In this document: positions 34,474 through 45,760 of the stretch, in pieces
Layout of the letters: every line of letters starts with the position of its first letter
Position numbering within the stretch: the first letter of the stretch is position 1
NCBI GenBank assembly: GCA_963678705.1
Contig: OY783206.1
Location: 22,393,807 to 22,457,806, forward strand
Reading direction: 5' to 3'
Origin: Panorpa germanica
Lineage: Eukaryota > Arthropoda > Insecta > Mecoptera > Panorpidae
DNA: 64,000 nucleotides
Made by a program: the position numbers and the translations under genes
The notes under the pieces: model-generated
What the model was told of the DNA's origin: nothing
The model's database searches: none
Seen by the model: the letters and a program-made list of their open reading frames with translations, nothing else

Positions 34474-35436
34474 TAAGCAAAGTTAAAAAATAATGTGTCG
34501 CCACAGAGGCGGCTCTAGCCCATGTAGCGCCCGTGTGCAATCTTCCCTGGGGCCCTCTAGTACACGCGGTCAAAATGAAATACTTACAGTTATATTTTCA
34601 CCAGTGAACTGAATTCTGGTGCAAATGGTGCAATTTTAAATGATATACTATGATTAAAATAATTCAAAGACAGTGCCCCGAAATCATATTCAAATTGTAA
34701 GAATATTGTAGAAATTTACAATACCAAAAAAATAGCTACAACATTTCTTTTTAATTATCTTCACAATTAGTGGAGCTATTTTTATTAGTTTTTAAATCTT
34801 TGATTTTCAGCACTTCTGATCTCCCTAGCACGCTATTAACGCACGGGAGGCTGGCCCAGGCTTCGCTGTACCTCAAATTGACCCAAAACGACTAACAACA
34901 TATATTTATTGTATATAATTAACTATATAATTTTTCACTTTTTTTGTGTTAAAACCTATTTAGACAATTTAAGTATAACTATTAAATAAAAAAATGGATA
35001 TAATATAAATATATAGGTATAGTTAATATTGTTATAATCTATTTGGATGGGTCGACCGGTGATGCTCAAACTGTGATCCGATAATCAGTGGAATTAAATA
35101 ACGTTTACATAATATAAACCATTTATATAGCATATACAGTAACAGAAAAGTTACGGAATGGGAAAGGAAATAAAATACTGCTACGAAGGAAGAGGGTTAG
35201 CAGTAGCAGAGGAGACTATGGATGAGGAGGATGCCTAAATAACTGGAAACACAGCGACGTAAGGAGGCGAAAATGATCACAAGGCTTAGAGTAAGGAAAG
35301 AAGTAAGAGAATGCAGAAATTGTGTGGGAAGGAGGAGCAGAAATTAGAACACATTAAAAGTAGGTGTAGGGAGAAGATGGAAAGTGGATTAAAGCTAGAG
35401 AGATATTGCAAAGAAGAGGAAAGGCAGACAAACGAG
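34474..35436. other. Gene-free stretch with a lone hAT-like end
   Basis: CAGAGGCGGCTCTAGCC at 34505-34521 looks like a hAT terminal repeat, but no partner was found. The plus strand is purine-rich from 35155 to 35430. Confidence 0.4.
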
Positions 35437-35590
35437 CCTAGTAAACATTTTACAGGCACTTTGACATCGTATTGAAGATGCGTCATGAAATAATTCAATT
35501 TGATTTCACTGGTGCAAGGGAGATGTCAGTGATATGAACTACAAATGACAAAATCACTTCACCTGGCCTCACTACCGTACCAGTATTAAA
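35437..35590. mobile_element. Partial CCCAGTAAACATTT-family MITE
   Basis: 'CTAGTAAACATTTTACAG', 'CACTTTGACATCGTATTGAA' and 'GATGCGTCATGA' match the left half of 57839-58094. The right arm is missing. Confidence 0.55.
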
Positions 35591-35716
35591 TGAAGCTGCA
35601 AATAAACCATTCAAGTGTAACAAAGACATCTTGTTTCTTTTACTGTGGTATTCTTGCGGAATTTTATCTGTACTAAAATAAATATTTTCAAAAGTAAAAG
35701 AGACAGCAACTATACC

Positions 35717-35916
35717 NNNNNNNNNNNNNNNNNNNNNNNNNNNNNNNNNNNNNNNNNNNNNNNNNNNNNNNNNNNNNNNNNNNNNNNNNNNNNNNNNNNN
35801 NNNNNNNNNNNNNNNNNNNNNNNNNNNNNNNNNNNNNNNNNNNNNNNNNNNNNNNNNNNNNNNNNNNNNNNNNNNNNNNNNNNNNNNNNNNNNNNNNNNN
35901 NNNNNNNNNNNNNNNN
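35717..35916. other. Assembly gap (200 N)
   Basis: There are exactly 200 unknown bases. A round length is usually a placeholder, so the true distance is unknown. The 94-codon open frame through it is meaningless. Confidence 1.
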
Positions 35917-35918
35917 GT

Positions 35919-36080
35919 CAGGATCGTAAATTAGTGGGGGCTCGCATTACAAGCCATGGTAAATGGTATACTGTTCCCGCACAATGCAATGCAGCCGATT
36001 GCCCCAAGAAAAAAATAAAAAAGAAACATCAAAAACAAACAGAAAAATGTTTGAATGTGTCAGAACAGAATTTGAATTGA
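35919..36080 (+). other. Coding-like open frame cut by the gap
   Basis: Fifty-three codons run from the gap edge to TGA 36078-36080. The first 29 have balanced composition (KLVGARITSHGKWYTVPAQ, then CNAADCPKKK), followed by a Lys-rich end with three cysteines in all. I recognise no family. It could be the last exon of a gene in the gap, a transposon remnant or chance. Confidence 0.25.
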
Positions 36081-36269
36081 AATTAAATTAAACAAAATTA
36101 TAATATTGTTGTTTAGAATGCGCTGTTCAATATATAAAGGTATTTCATTCTAAATTGTGTTCGAAATGAGATGATACAGTTTACTTATCGTCTCAATTTT
36201 GTTGAATGCGTTTTAGGCGGTTCATATTTTGCAGGTGTATTTGTATTTAACTAATAGCGCGTTTTAATT

Positions 36270-37083
36270 GGAGAAAACTATTATTAAAGTAATACTTATT
36301 CAGTGCTATAACAATAACAAAATTATAATAATAACGGATTCTTTAAGTGTTTGAAAAATTTAAATTTTAATGAAAACAAATCAAATATTGATATTTTGAC
36401 ATGCAAAATTAAGGAGATGTATTTCAATTTAATAAATAAGAATTTTTTAAGAAGAATAAATAAGAAGAACTTTGTGGAATAAGAGGAAACGAAATTGCGG
36501 ATAAATTGGCAAAGGAATCAATAAATTTAAAAATTGAGATGAAAGTGAAATTACCTTCATATGAAATCAACAAATTATGAACATAATCAAAAAATTAACC
36601 TTCAATTTGAGAAACACAGATTTCATTAACAAAAGTCAGTTAAAAGGAAGAGATTATTATATGTTACATCCAAATTTAAGTAAGAAGAGATGGTTTAGAA
36701 ATGAGTCCCGCAAAATTTTATCAACTATAATCAGAATCAAAAGTAATCATTGCAAAACTCCAGCTCATCTGTACAAAATTAATATTAAATCTGACGATAG
36801 ATGTCAATGTGGTGAAGAAGGAACGTTGGATCATATTATATTTGAATGCATAAATTATAGTTTATAAAGATCAAAATTGAATAGTGATATATTAGATGTG
36901 ATTAAAACTTTTCCTGTTAATACTAAACTTTTGTTAAGTGATTCAAAATTAATTAGTGAATTATTGAAATATTTAGAAATTTGTAAAATTGAATTATAAA
37001 TTATAAAAGATGTATAAAAAATGTTTGATGGAGGCTATGACGAAAGAAAATCAAGGCAAATAAGTAAATAAATATAAAAAAAA
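36270..37083 (+). mobile_element. 5'-truncated I-type non-LTR element
   Basis: Translated blocks follow the end of ORF2 of the intact element at 41827-45555. They are ITDSLSV and KIKEMYF (RNase H), GNEIADKLAKES (its last catalytic Asp), and then a zinc-binding-like block with CKTPAHLYKINIK, CQCGEEGTLDHIIFEC. An A-rich 3' end follows near 37075. Frameshifts are present. It is related to, but clearly diverged from, the full copy, so it is a separate lineage or an old insertion. Confidence 0.7.
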
Positions 37084-37177
37084 ATCAGTGCTATGCAGGA
37101 AGAGTCTGAAGATAATTAAGTAAAGCGTAAGGATAGATAGAACACTGAGGACATTCCAAAAGGAAATTACTTATGTT

Positions 37178-37396
37178 ACGTTATATATTTATGAATGTTC
37201 TTCATACGTAGAAAAAGTTTCAATACTCCTTGCGGTACTACATTTTGAGATTTTGACGTTGAAATTTGCATATTTAATATACGAACCCTACATCGACACC
37301 GCCGGATGTTTTGTGATATAACAATGATAATTCTCTTACGATTGTTTTGAAAAACTTTGAGAATATAACAAATAAAATTACAGCAAGTGGTACACA
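37178..37396 (+). repeat. Dispersed repeat, longest copy of its family
   Basis: It contains 'AGTTTCAATACTCCTTGCGG', 'ACGAACCCTACATCGACACCG', 'TTTGTGATATAACAATGATA' and 'ACAGCAAGTGGTA'. It is shared with 5440-5695 (inverse), 20365-20600 and 53275-53410. Confidence 0.65.
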
Positions 37397-37404
37397 TGTT
37401 AGTT

Positions 37405-37640
37405 TACATAGAAATGTCCTTAATGTTTCTTTAATTTTTTGCAAAGTTTTGTCCCCTTAATTATCCTAGTTCTTTAAGTGACTCTATTAGTTATTTATAA
37501 ATGCAATAACATTGAGGCTAATTGTCATTTAAGATCCCGGTAGTTATAACAGAACATGTCATAAACATTTCCAAAATTTCAGATATTTTTCACAAGTTTG
37601 TTAAGTGCACTACTTTTGTTAGCTACACTCATTAGTTACA
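37405..37640 (+). repeat. Dispersed repeat related to 29.2-29.6 kb
   Basis: 'GCAAAGTTTTGTCCCCTTAA', 'TATCCTAGTTCTTTAAG' and 'AAGATCCCGGTAGTTA' align with the 29.3-29.5 kb copy. The palindrome is absent here. Confidence 0.5.
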
Positions 37641-37779
37641 CTAATAAATATTTATAACTTCAAAAAGAAAAATTAACCGCAAAATATTTTATGATACCCC
37701 AATTACATTCCGACTTTGTACTTAGTAAATTGCAGAAGTACTATTGGGGCTAGCCGAAAAAATGTAAGAGGTGATAGAA

Positions 37780-38510
37780 AAGTTGTAAAGAAAGGCGTTA
37801 GTGTGGATTTCTGCTCACAAAGGATTCACAGGAAATAAAATAGCAAACGACGCTGCACAACAAGCAGCTAGAACAGTAGTAAGTGGAGACATTCAATATG
37901 AAGTGGACTTATTGGCAAAAAGCAAAAATGAAGTGAAGCGTTATGCCTATACTCAGCCGTTGGGGAAAGTGAAGTATTTATAACTTTGTTATAATAATTA
38001 TAAAGTTTCAATGAGTACGATGGTCGCGGTGGTGTGCGCAGAAGGGTCTGGTCGTGAAACTGCCTGGAGTCACCTTTCACATAAGTAGCAGGGTATGTGG
38101 AACAATTCAGAGAAAGGAAGAAAAAGTTTCAGTTTACAGTCTTCGGTGTGCGGACGTCGTTGGTGGTGGAAAGCCCAAGGTCCGAGAGTGTTATCACTTA
38201 TCTTGAGACTGAGGGTAGACCATACAGGGGCATTGGCACATCTAAAATCACTTGGTAGAAGAATTGTGAGAAGCGGTAACAGACCAGAACATTTGATTTT
38301 CCAATGTACAGAAATGGAGGCCTGCAGAAATAATTTGTACAAATTTGGACAGTGTGCTTAGTGACAGACAGGATATATATAGCGGGTTTAAAAGTTTAGG
38401 TAGTAATAATAAATTAAATGTAAATAGGTAAAATGTAAATAAAATGAAGTAAGACGGGCGAAAAGAGGACCGAGGTCCTAAGAAGCCCGTGAAGTATTAT
38501 TAAAAAAATA
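37780..38510 (+). mobile_element. 5'-truncated non-LTR element with 3' hairpin
   Basis: The open frame at 37801 reads VWISAHKGFTGNKIANDAA, the end of an RNase H domain. After shifts it is followed by LRLRVDHTGALAHL and a C-terminal block with 'EHLIFQC', as in RNase H-bearing insect non-LTR elements. The 3' untranslated part ends in a nested hairpin at 38454-38490 and an A-rich tail. This is a different lineage from the element at 40 kb. No target duplication was found. Confidence 0.65.
38454..38490 (+). repeat. Nested hairpin at the 3' end of a retroelement
   Basis: Outer arms ACGGGC/GCCCGT and inner arms AGGACC/GGTCCT pair perfectly. Such 3' hairpins can be recognised by the element's own reverse transcriptase. 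Confidence 0.7.
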
Positions 38511-39976
38511 TATATATTATAGGTTATATACAGTAAATATTTTCAAAAAAAAAAAATTTCTTCCGTTTTTTAATGAAGTAGAAATTTGATTCCATTTAAA
38601 TTTGAATTTAAACTGAAATTTTGAATTATTTGGTCACAATCAAAGACAATTAATAGTTTAAATTTTATAAAGAAAAATTATTTTTTACAGTGTATTTTTA
38701 AAACTTAAATATATTAAACAGTTGGTTATTTCTTGCGTAGACATTTAAAATTCTGGTTAACTTATCACGCCCCTAATTTAAGGGTTATTTAGTATTTAGT
38801 GTGTTAAAATATTTAGGGATCTTCAGATTTAAAAAAAGCCATGTTTGTAACGAAAATTAATGCTTGCCAACAAAACAAAAAAAAAGTAAACATAAAAACG
38901 AAAATTAGATACATCTAAAAGGTAAAATAATAATGAATTTATTTATTATTAATTTTTTTTTTCGTTTCGCCATCTCTGAATAAAAGTAGAAATTAAATAT
39001 TTTCATTTTCTAGTTTTTCAAAACAATAAATAAAATATTTAAATTTCAATATTTATCTTTTATTATATTTATTTTCATATATTTTTAATTTACCACTTAA
39101 TTATAATACAAAGCTATTGAAATTAGAATATGATTATTTCATAAAACGTTGCTTAAATTTATATTAATATGTTACCAAATTATCACATTATAATAGAAGC
39201 GATTAGAATGTGTTTAACCATTTAGTTACTATAATAAATTTAACTATACAAACAAAAACAGCAGCATTCTAAAAATCTTTTATATATATTAGAATATATA
39301 GACTTGATTAGGTTGATATTTAATTTAAATATATTATTCCAAGAGTATCACAGTCTAAGTTTTAATGTTTGTTGTTATGGTATCTGCATTGCTAGCGGGT
39401 GTTAGAATTAGATATTACAGAATAATATTACAAAAAAAACCGCTGTATTTACATAATAGCACCACACTTCTGTTTGCTTATGTAAATTGATTGGACATAT
39501 AAGCAGTTATGTTAGCACTTAGTGTGAAAGAGATAAACATATATTACATATCTATATATATCCAATACAAGAGTAAAAGAGATAGAAGCTAACCTAATAT
39601 GTTAATATAAAATAAATTTATAATAAGATGTACAGTCAATTATAAACATTTAATTTAATTATTATTAAATAATTGCAGTTAACATAGCAAGCGTTCATAT
39701 ATGTACAGTGAAATTATATTGCTATCCCTCTCGCACTTATTGATGATATCGTGTATTGACATATAAGAATATTTTTACCCGTTCTAACAAATAGATTATG
39801 TTAAATATTTGTAAATTACATATATTATAATCCCCTACATGCTTTAATGCATTAATCTTTTATAAAATGGTAAAAAACAGTGTATCAATAGAAACTGACT
39901 GTTTTAAATTACCCGCCGTTTTTTAAAAGCGTCACTTTGACACTTGAAATTTAATATATGTACCCTAGAGATATGG
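38511..39976. other. Gene-free AT-rich stretch
   Basis: I found no gene, hairpin or element end of note before the target duplication at 39977. Confidence 0.45.
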
Positions 39977-39988
39977 GAAATTAGTTAT

Positions 39989-40193
39989 CAGTTTACATCG
40001 AGTCTTCTTGGTGAGCGCACGTATTTACAATAAACAAAACAATAAAATAAATAGTGATCTTTTTTTTGCAAATTAGAATATTTTTTTTTTTCGTGATTTT
40101 TTTTTTTTTTAAATTATAATTTATATTATTATTAAGTGTTATTAATAAGAAGTGAAGTAACTTCTATTTAATTATCACTGGTTAATTAACAAT
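39989..40193 (+). promoter_or_regulatory. Leader and probable internal promoter of the retrotransposon
   Basis: The first bases, CAGTTT, form an initiator-type TCAGT with the last target base. Insect I and jockey elements use such an initiator at their 5' end for transcription from within. No clear downstream promoter element was seen at the expected position. Confidence 0.4.
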
Positions 40194-41621
40194 ATGGATA
40201 TGGAGGTTGAACCTCCCGATAAAAATCCGATCAATAAAAACAACTCTGTGACTAACAAATCAATTCCTACAGATAAAACATCCAGTGATATAACAGAAAA
40301 CTTAAATAACAATAGTGACAATGTTAAAAAAATATTTAATAATTTATACAACACAGAAACAAAATATGACTCGTATAAAGTAATGATAGTTAAAAATAAT
40401 AGTGATGGAAATACATTTTTTAGTTCTCTTAAATTAGCAGAAATAATATGTAAAATTAGCAATAAATCTAATATAATAGAAATTAAAAAAGTGGGAAGAA
40501 ATAGAGTAATCGTTCAATGTGCTAATGCAGTACTAGCTAACGAAATTACCAAATCAACATTGCTGAAAAACAATGGGTATGAAGCGTTTATACCATTTTA
40601 CTGGTGCACAAAAGTTGCTATTATAAAAGGTGTTGATATTGAATATTCGGAAGATACAATTTTAAATAATATAGAGTGTCCACCTTTTAAAGTAACGAGA
40701 GTGCAAAGGTTAAATCGAAAACTAAGAGTTGACGGAGCTATTAAATATGAACCCAGTACAACAGTGAAATTATTCTTTGAAGGACTTGCTATTCCTGCTT
40801 ATGTTTACATGTGGAGAGTGAGACGAGCATGTGAACCATTTGTACAACAGACGATACAATGTTATAATTGTTTTAAATTTGGACATGCAGCCACAAAATG
40901 TAGAGCAAAAGTAGCAAAATGTAAATTCTGCGGAAGTGAAGATCATTTACGTACTGCATGCACATCTCCTAATCCGACATGCATAAATTGTAAACTTAAC
41001 CACGAGGCTACAGACAATGAATGTCCTGAAAAAAAAAGACAAATCAAGATAAAAGATCTCATGGCCCAACACAATCTCAGTTTTTATGAAGCAAAATTAG
41101 AATTAACAGAAAAAAATACAGACTATTTATACTCAGTAAGAACTCAAAACTCTTTTGAAGCTCTAAACTACAATGAGACTTTTCCCAATATCACTAATAA
41201 ATACAATAGTATCAACATAATTCCAACATACAAACCAAACCCTTTAACCAGAAGAACTAATACCAGAGTGAATAAATCAAATACAGGTAACTCGTTACAA
41301 AGATCTTACAGTCAACCACAACCTACGACATCCACTAAAGAACCAATTCAAAAAAGAAGAAGAGAAGAAAAGAAACCTAACAATGAAGAAAGCGACACAT
41401 ACCTTAAGATAACTAATCAAGGAAAAAACAGAAAGCAAATCAACCAAGAGACACCTGATATTACAATGGAAAACAATGATAATGATACTTGCTATACATC
41501 AATATATAATAAAAATAATGATGACAAAATTAAAAATACAAACAAAGACCCAAATATTACATCCCAATCCCTTAGAAGCTACAAGAAACAAATATCTAGT
41601 GTACAATGGCCAAACTCGTAA
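40194..41621 (+). CDS. Retrotransposon ORF1: gag-like nucleic acid-binding protein
   Basis: The protein has 475 residues. The N-terminal 50 residues are polar and Asn/Ser-rich. Residues 60-210 form a region like the RNA-binding part of insect non-LTR gag proteins. Three zinc knuckles follow at about 223-275: CYNCFKFGHAATKC and CKFCGSEDHLRTAC (both CX2CX4HX4C), then CINCKLNHEATDNEC (CX2CX3HX6C). The C-terminal third is basic and polar, with a KKRQIK and a KRRREEKK stretch. ORF1 proteins of this type package the element RNA and act as chaperones during reverse transcription. The frame is open throughout, and the AUG is the first in the leader's frame after CAGTTT. Base use is strongly A-rich on the coding strand, as in ORF2. 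Confidence 0.9.
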   Translation: MDMEVEPPDKNPINKNNSVTNKSIPTDKTSSDITENLNNNSDNVKKIFNNLYNTETKYDSYKVMIVKNNSDGNTFFSSLKLAEIICKISNKSNIIEIKKVGRNRVIVQCANAVLANEITKSTLLKNNGYEAFIPFYWCTKVAIIKGVDIEYSEDTILNNIECPPFKVTRVQRLNRKLRVDGAIKYEPSTTVKLFFEGLAIPAYVYMWRVRRACEPFVQQTIQCYNCFKFGHAATKCRAKVAKCKFCGSEDHLRTACTSPNPTCINCKLNHEATDNECPEKKRQIKIKDLMAQHNLSFYEAKLELTEKNTDYLYSVRTQNSFEALNYNETFPNITNKYNSINIIPTYKPNPLTRRTNTRVNKSNTGNSLQRSYSQPQPTTSTKEPIQKRRREEKKPNNEESDTYLKITNQGKNRKQINQETPDITMENNDNDTCYTSIYNKNNDDKIKNTNKDPNITSQSLRSYKKQISSVQWPNS

Positions 41622-41826
41622 GAAAACATCGATATATAAATTAAGTTTATTTTTTAAAAATCTATTCACATCACTAAACCTAATCGTTTAATAAATTTAC
41701 TAAAATATTAAATCAACAATAATTATATAAACGGAGAGAAAAAAAAATAAAATAAAATATATAAATAAATCTAACAACAAGACCAAGGACAGATATAAAA
41801 ATCAATAATTAATTAAAACAGTTAAA

Positions 41827-44800
41827 ATGATAAATTTTATTCAATGGAATTGCAGAGGAGTCAGATATATTAAAGAGGAACTACAACATATGTTACAGAA
41901 GCATAACATACATATATGCATACTATCAGAAACGTTTTTAACAAAAAATATCAATTTCAACATCAAAGGTTATTTTATTGAAAGAGAAGATAGGATACAG
42001 AATACAAACTATAATCCCCACGGGGGTGTTGCTATCTTGATTCATAAAGCTATAAAATATAAACGAGTAATGCTAAATAACCCATTTAATTCGGTCGAAA
42101 TAGTTGGAATAATTTTAACACATAACGAAACTGATGTAATATGTATTTTATCAATCTATGCTAAACCGAATCATAAACTATCTAATTCTAATTGGTCACA
42201 GATAAAACAACAAATAGATGTTCCTGTTATACTTGCTGGAGATTTTAACGCGACTAATCTTGCTTGGGATATAAATTGTCCAGGTAGTCAGTATGAAGGT
42301 AACGAATTGTTAGATTTCATAGAAAACGAAAATCTAAATATTATTAACGATGATAAACCAACTAGAGTAAGCAATCTCAGTACAAGGGACAGTATATTGG
42401 ATCTCACATTGGTATCAATGACGTTAACACAACAAATTACTTCGTGGCAAGTTCTTGCAGATAGCTTAGGTAGTGATCACTACCCAATTTTTTTCTGTTT
42501 GAATGACTATAATAAAGACCGTTACCGTACATCTGAATATTTAACGAGGAGAAATTTCCGAAAAGCAGATTGGGAGAAATATAGCCTTGAAATAGAAAGC
42601 AGAATTTCAAACCTTAGCACAAATGGAATCACAAGTAATCCCCAAGATGTTGAAAACAAATACAACCAATTTAGAGATGTTATTAATAATTCGGCAGACA
42701 TACATATCCCATCTACCAGATTGTATAATATAACTCCTAATAAAATAAAACCGTCTTGGTGGGACACTGAGTGCAATAAAATGATAGCTCAAAGAAAATT
42801 AGCACTAACTATTTTTAATAAAAACATGACAATGGCGAATTATTTAAATTATAAAAAACATCAAGCTAAAACCAGACGATATTTTAGAGCCAGAAAAAAA
42901 ATAGAATGGCAAAATTTCTGCGAGAATTTAAACCCAAACACAACAACCAACATTGTCTGGAATAATATAAGAAAAATTAACAATAAAAGCTATAGTACTA
43001 AAAGGATAAGTGATAATGAAAATTTAATAGAAGAATTCATTAAAAAAAAATTTCCACAGAACAACAATTTAAATATTACTACCACCACCATCGTAAAAGA
43101 TAATTTTCTAGATAATAACATAAATAAAAATGAAGTAAATTTCGCGTTAAATCATAATAAAAACAGTAGCACAGGATTTGATAGAATAAATTACAAAATG
43201 ATACAAAACTTACCTGACAATGCAATAAATCATCTTACACAAATATATAATCTGTCATTAAACACTGCTGATATACCATTAGACTGGAAAAAACATATCG
43301 TTGTTCCTATATTAAAAACAGGAAAAGATCCAAACAAAGAAGAATCATTCAGACCAATTACTTTACTATCATGTATGGGCAAAACTATGGAATCCATCAT
43401 CAAAAACAGACTGGAGTGGTATCTCGAACATCATAAAAGATTACCTGAGTTACAATTTGCGTTTAGAAAAACAAGAAGTACACAGCATAACTTAAACATA
43501 TTGAATATAGATATACAAAGAACATACAGTAAAAATCATTATATGATAGCTGCTTTCATTGACATTGAAGCTGCTTATGACAATGTTAATCTAAAAATAT
43601 TAAAAGAAAAAGTAGAAAACATAGGTATATCTTCCAAAATATCCAACTGGATTATAAACTACTTCCAAAATAGAGAAATAACAGTTAGATACAATAATAA
43701 GTTAACTGGTCCTATACTATGTAATCACGGAATTCCACAAGGCTCAATATTATCTCCCTTATTATTCAACATATACACAGAAAAGTTAACAACATTATCA
43801 GATAACAACACAACAGTACTGATGTATGCAGATGACATGGTTATTTATAGTATGGGCCATACACAAGATATAGCTCAAAACAGATTACAATCGAAATTAA
43901 GAAAACTAGATATTTTACTAAAAGAAATCAAATTAAATATATCGTCAGAAAAAAGTAAAATAGTTATATTTACAAGGCATAGAATAAACTGCAGTCCAAA
44001 AATAACCATCAGAAATAAAAATATAACTGTTAGTTCAAATACCAAATTTCTGGGTATATTCTTTGATACGAAAAGCACTTGGGCGAAAGAAATTGCACAT
44101 ATTATTAACAAATGTCAAAAAGGCTTAAATTTGATGCGATGTATAGCAGGATACAAATGGGGCGCACACCCAACAACCTTAATAAAAATATATAAAGCTA
44201 TTGTTAGACCGCATATTGACTATTCTAGTACTATGATCTGCACCGCAAATAACTCAAGATTAAAAAAAATTGAAATTATACAAAACAAATGTTTAAGAAT
44301 AATATTAGGTGCAATGGTTTCAACACCAATCCAAATCCTCAACTATCAAACTAATATTCCTCCGGTAAATATCAGAATACAACAAATATCAGACAGTTTC
44401 TTTTGTAAAAACAGACATAACTCATGTGGCCCCTTAAATACAAGATTATCTAAACTATATGTTCTTTATAATAAACCATATTGGACAACTCATAAAAAAC
44501 CGGCACTTTTAACTAGTTTTGATAGATATAATAACTTGAACTTAGAGGTACACAACATTATACCTTTTTTCAAATTTCCATTAGAAATAAGCATGACAAC
44601 AATACATACAGAAATAAATTTGTTCAAGAAGAATGACAGTAAGGAAATAACTTATCAAAAATATATGGAATATATAACAAAAGATGATATAAACTGGAGT
44701 ATATGGTTTACCGATGGTTCATTCGAAAAAGACTCTAAAACTGGAGGAATTGGCATTTTCAATTATAATACAGATCAGCAGTACAAATACAAACTTAACA

Positions 44801-45555
44801 ACATCACAAATTCTTATAATACAGAAATAACAGCAATTATGAAATTACTAGAAATAATACAAAAAACTGACAATAAAAATATATTAATCTTCACAGATTC
44901 TCGTAGTGTTTGTGTATCTTTAAATAACAATAAATTCAAAAACAATAATAATAACAAAATATGTTCAATTAAAGAATATCTTTTAAAAATGGAAAAAAAT
45001 GATATCAATGTTAAACTTATTTGGATTCCTGGACATGTAGGCATAAAAGGAAACGAAATGGCTGACAAACTGGCCAAAGTAGCTTGTGTAGATGGGGGAA
45101 TAATTGAAATAAATTGGTCAATAAATGATTCCAAAAAAATAATTAAAGAAAATTGTATGGCAGAATGGCAGAATATATATAATGAGAAAAGTCAAAGTAC
45201 TGGAAAAAATTTTTTTGCAGCGAATCAAAAAATTCCAACAACCACATGGTTTAATAAAAATCATTCACGGAGATATATTTCAACAAATTGTCGAATGAAA
45301 TCTGGGCATTCTAGATGTCCAGCTCATCTATACAAAATAAATATAAAAGACACACCAAATTGTAGATGTGGAGAAGAAGGGTCTTTGGACCATATAATTC
45401 TAGGGTGTCATCTTTTAACATCAAAAATTGATAGACTTTTAAATGATTTATGTAATGTAACACAGTTCCCAGTCAATATGTCCTGTTTAATGACAAGTGA
45501 AGCAACGGCGGAAATATTAACAAACTTTGTGATAGAAAATAATATAGAAGTGTAA
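41827..45555 (+). CDS. Retrotransposon ORF2: endonuclease, reverse transcriptase, RNase H
   Basis: The protein has 1242 residues. Residues 1-225 form the APE-type endonuclease: QWNCRG, SETFL, the catalytic LAGDFNA and the closing SDHYP. Reverse transcriptase spans about 440-760: SFRPITLLSCMGK, QFAFRK, AAFIDIEAAYD, GIPQGSILSPLLF and the active-site YADDM. The RNase H domain lies at about 955-1090 and keeps its four acidic residues: FTDGSF, YNTEITA, FTDSRS and NEMADKLAK. A C-terminal block with SRCPAHLYKINIK and CRCGEEGSLDHI is zinc-binding-like. The protein nicks target DNA and copies element RNA in place. It has no internal stop or frameshift and all catalytic residues are present, so it may be functional. 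It begins 205 bp after ORF1, implying reinitiation or an internal entry mechanism. Confidence 0.93.
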   Translation: MINFIQWNCRGVRYIKEELQHMLQKHNIHICILSETFLTKNINFNIKGYFIEREDRIQNTNYNPHGGVAILIHKAIKYKRVMLNNPFNSVEIVGIILTHNETDVICILSIYAKPNHKLSNSNWSQIKQQIDVPVILAGDFNATNLAWDINCPGSQYEGNELLDFIENENLNIINDDKPTRVSNLSTRDSILDLTLVSMTLTQQITSWQVLADSLGSDHYPIFFCLNDYNKDRYRTSEYLTRRNFRKADWEKYSLEIESRISNLSTNGITSNPQDVENKYNQFRDVINNSADIHIPSTRLYNITPNKIKPSWWDTECNKMIAQRKLALTIFNKNMTMANYLNYKKHQAKTRRYFRARKKIEWQNFCENLNPNTTTNIVWNNIRKINNKSYSTKRISDNENLIEEFIKKKFPQNNNLNITTTTIVKDNFLDNNINKNEVNFALNHNKNSSTGFDRINYKMIQNLPDNAINHLTQIYNLSLNTADIPLDWKKHIVVPILKTGKDPNKEESFRPITLLSCMGKTMESIIKNRLEWYLEHHKRLPELQFAFRKTRSTQHNLNILNIDIQRTYSKNHYMIAAFIDIEAAYDNVNLKILKEKVENIGISSKISNWIINYFQNREITVRYNNKLTGPILCNHGIPQGSILSPLLFNIYTEKLTTLSDNNTTVLMYADDMVIYSMGHTQDIAQNRLQSKLRKLDILLKEIKLNISSEKSKIVIFTRHRINCSPKITIRNKNITVSSNTKFLGIFFDTKSTWAKEIAHIINKCQKGLNLMRCIAGYKWGAHPTTLIKIYKAIVRPHIDYSSTMICTANNSRLKKIEIIQNKCLRIILGAMVSTPIQILNYQTNIPPVNIRIQQISDSFFCKNRHNSCGPLNTRLSKLYVLYNKPYWTTHKKPALLTSFDRYNNLNLEVHNIIPFFKFPLEISMTTIHTEINLFKKNDSKEITYQKYMEYITKDDINWSIWFTDGSFEKDSKTGGIGIFNYNTDQQYKYKLNNITNSYNTEITAIMKLLEIIQKTDNKNILIFTDSRSVCVSLNNNKFKNNNNNKICSIKEYLLKMEKNDINVKLIWIPGHVGIKGNEMADKLAKVACVDGGIIEINWSINDSKKIIKENCMAEWQNIYNEKSQSTGKNFFAANQKIPTTTWFNKNHSRRYISTNCRMKSGHSRCPAHLYKINIKDTPNCRCGEEGSLDHIILGCHLLTSKIDRLLNDLCNVTQFPVNMSCLMTSEATAEILTNFVIENNIEV

Positions 45556-45760
45556 TTTAAGTTAAAATATTTTATTTAGTATGTATTTAATTTTAAGTTT
45601 AATTTTTTAAAAAGAATCAATTTGTTTTGTATTTATTAGAACAATTATAATTTATATGTAAATTTTTATATAATTTTACAAATAAAAGCAATGGCAAGAA
45701 GGCTGAATAAGCCAAAGCCTAAATAAATAAAAAAAAAAAAAAAAAAAAGAAATTAGTTAT

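Larger units (their letters stand above)
39977..45760 (+). mobile_element. Complete I-type non-LTR retrotransposon with target duplications
   Basis: The element 39989-45748 is flanked by the 12-bp direct repeat GAAATTAGTTAT (39977-39988 and 45749-45760). It starts CAGTTTACATCGAGTCTTC, has a 205-bp leader, ORF1, a 205-bp spacer, ORF2 and a short 3' part. That part ends with a small hairpin (GGCTGAATAAGCC, 45701-45713), AAATAAATAA and about 20 A. Both reading frames are open and all catalytic motifs are present. The exact flanking repeats indicate a recent full-length insertion. ORF2 order is endonuclease, reverse transcriptase, RNase H, which places it in the I group broadly; the finer clade needs a tree. 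Confidence 0.92.

Noticed and set aside
34505..34521. Complete hAT element starting CAGAGGCGGCTCTAGCC
   Set aside because: No matching inverted end or 8-bp duplication was found nearby, so it is kept only as a lone end.
35645..35929. 94-codon open frame
   Set aside because: Most of it is the run of N, so there is no sequence to support it.
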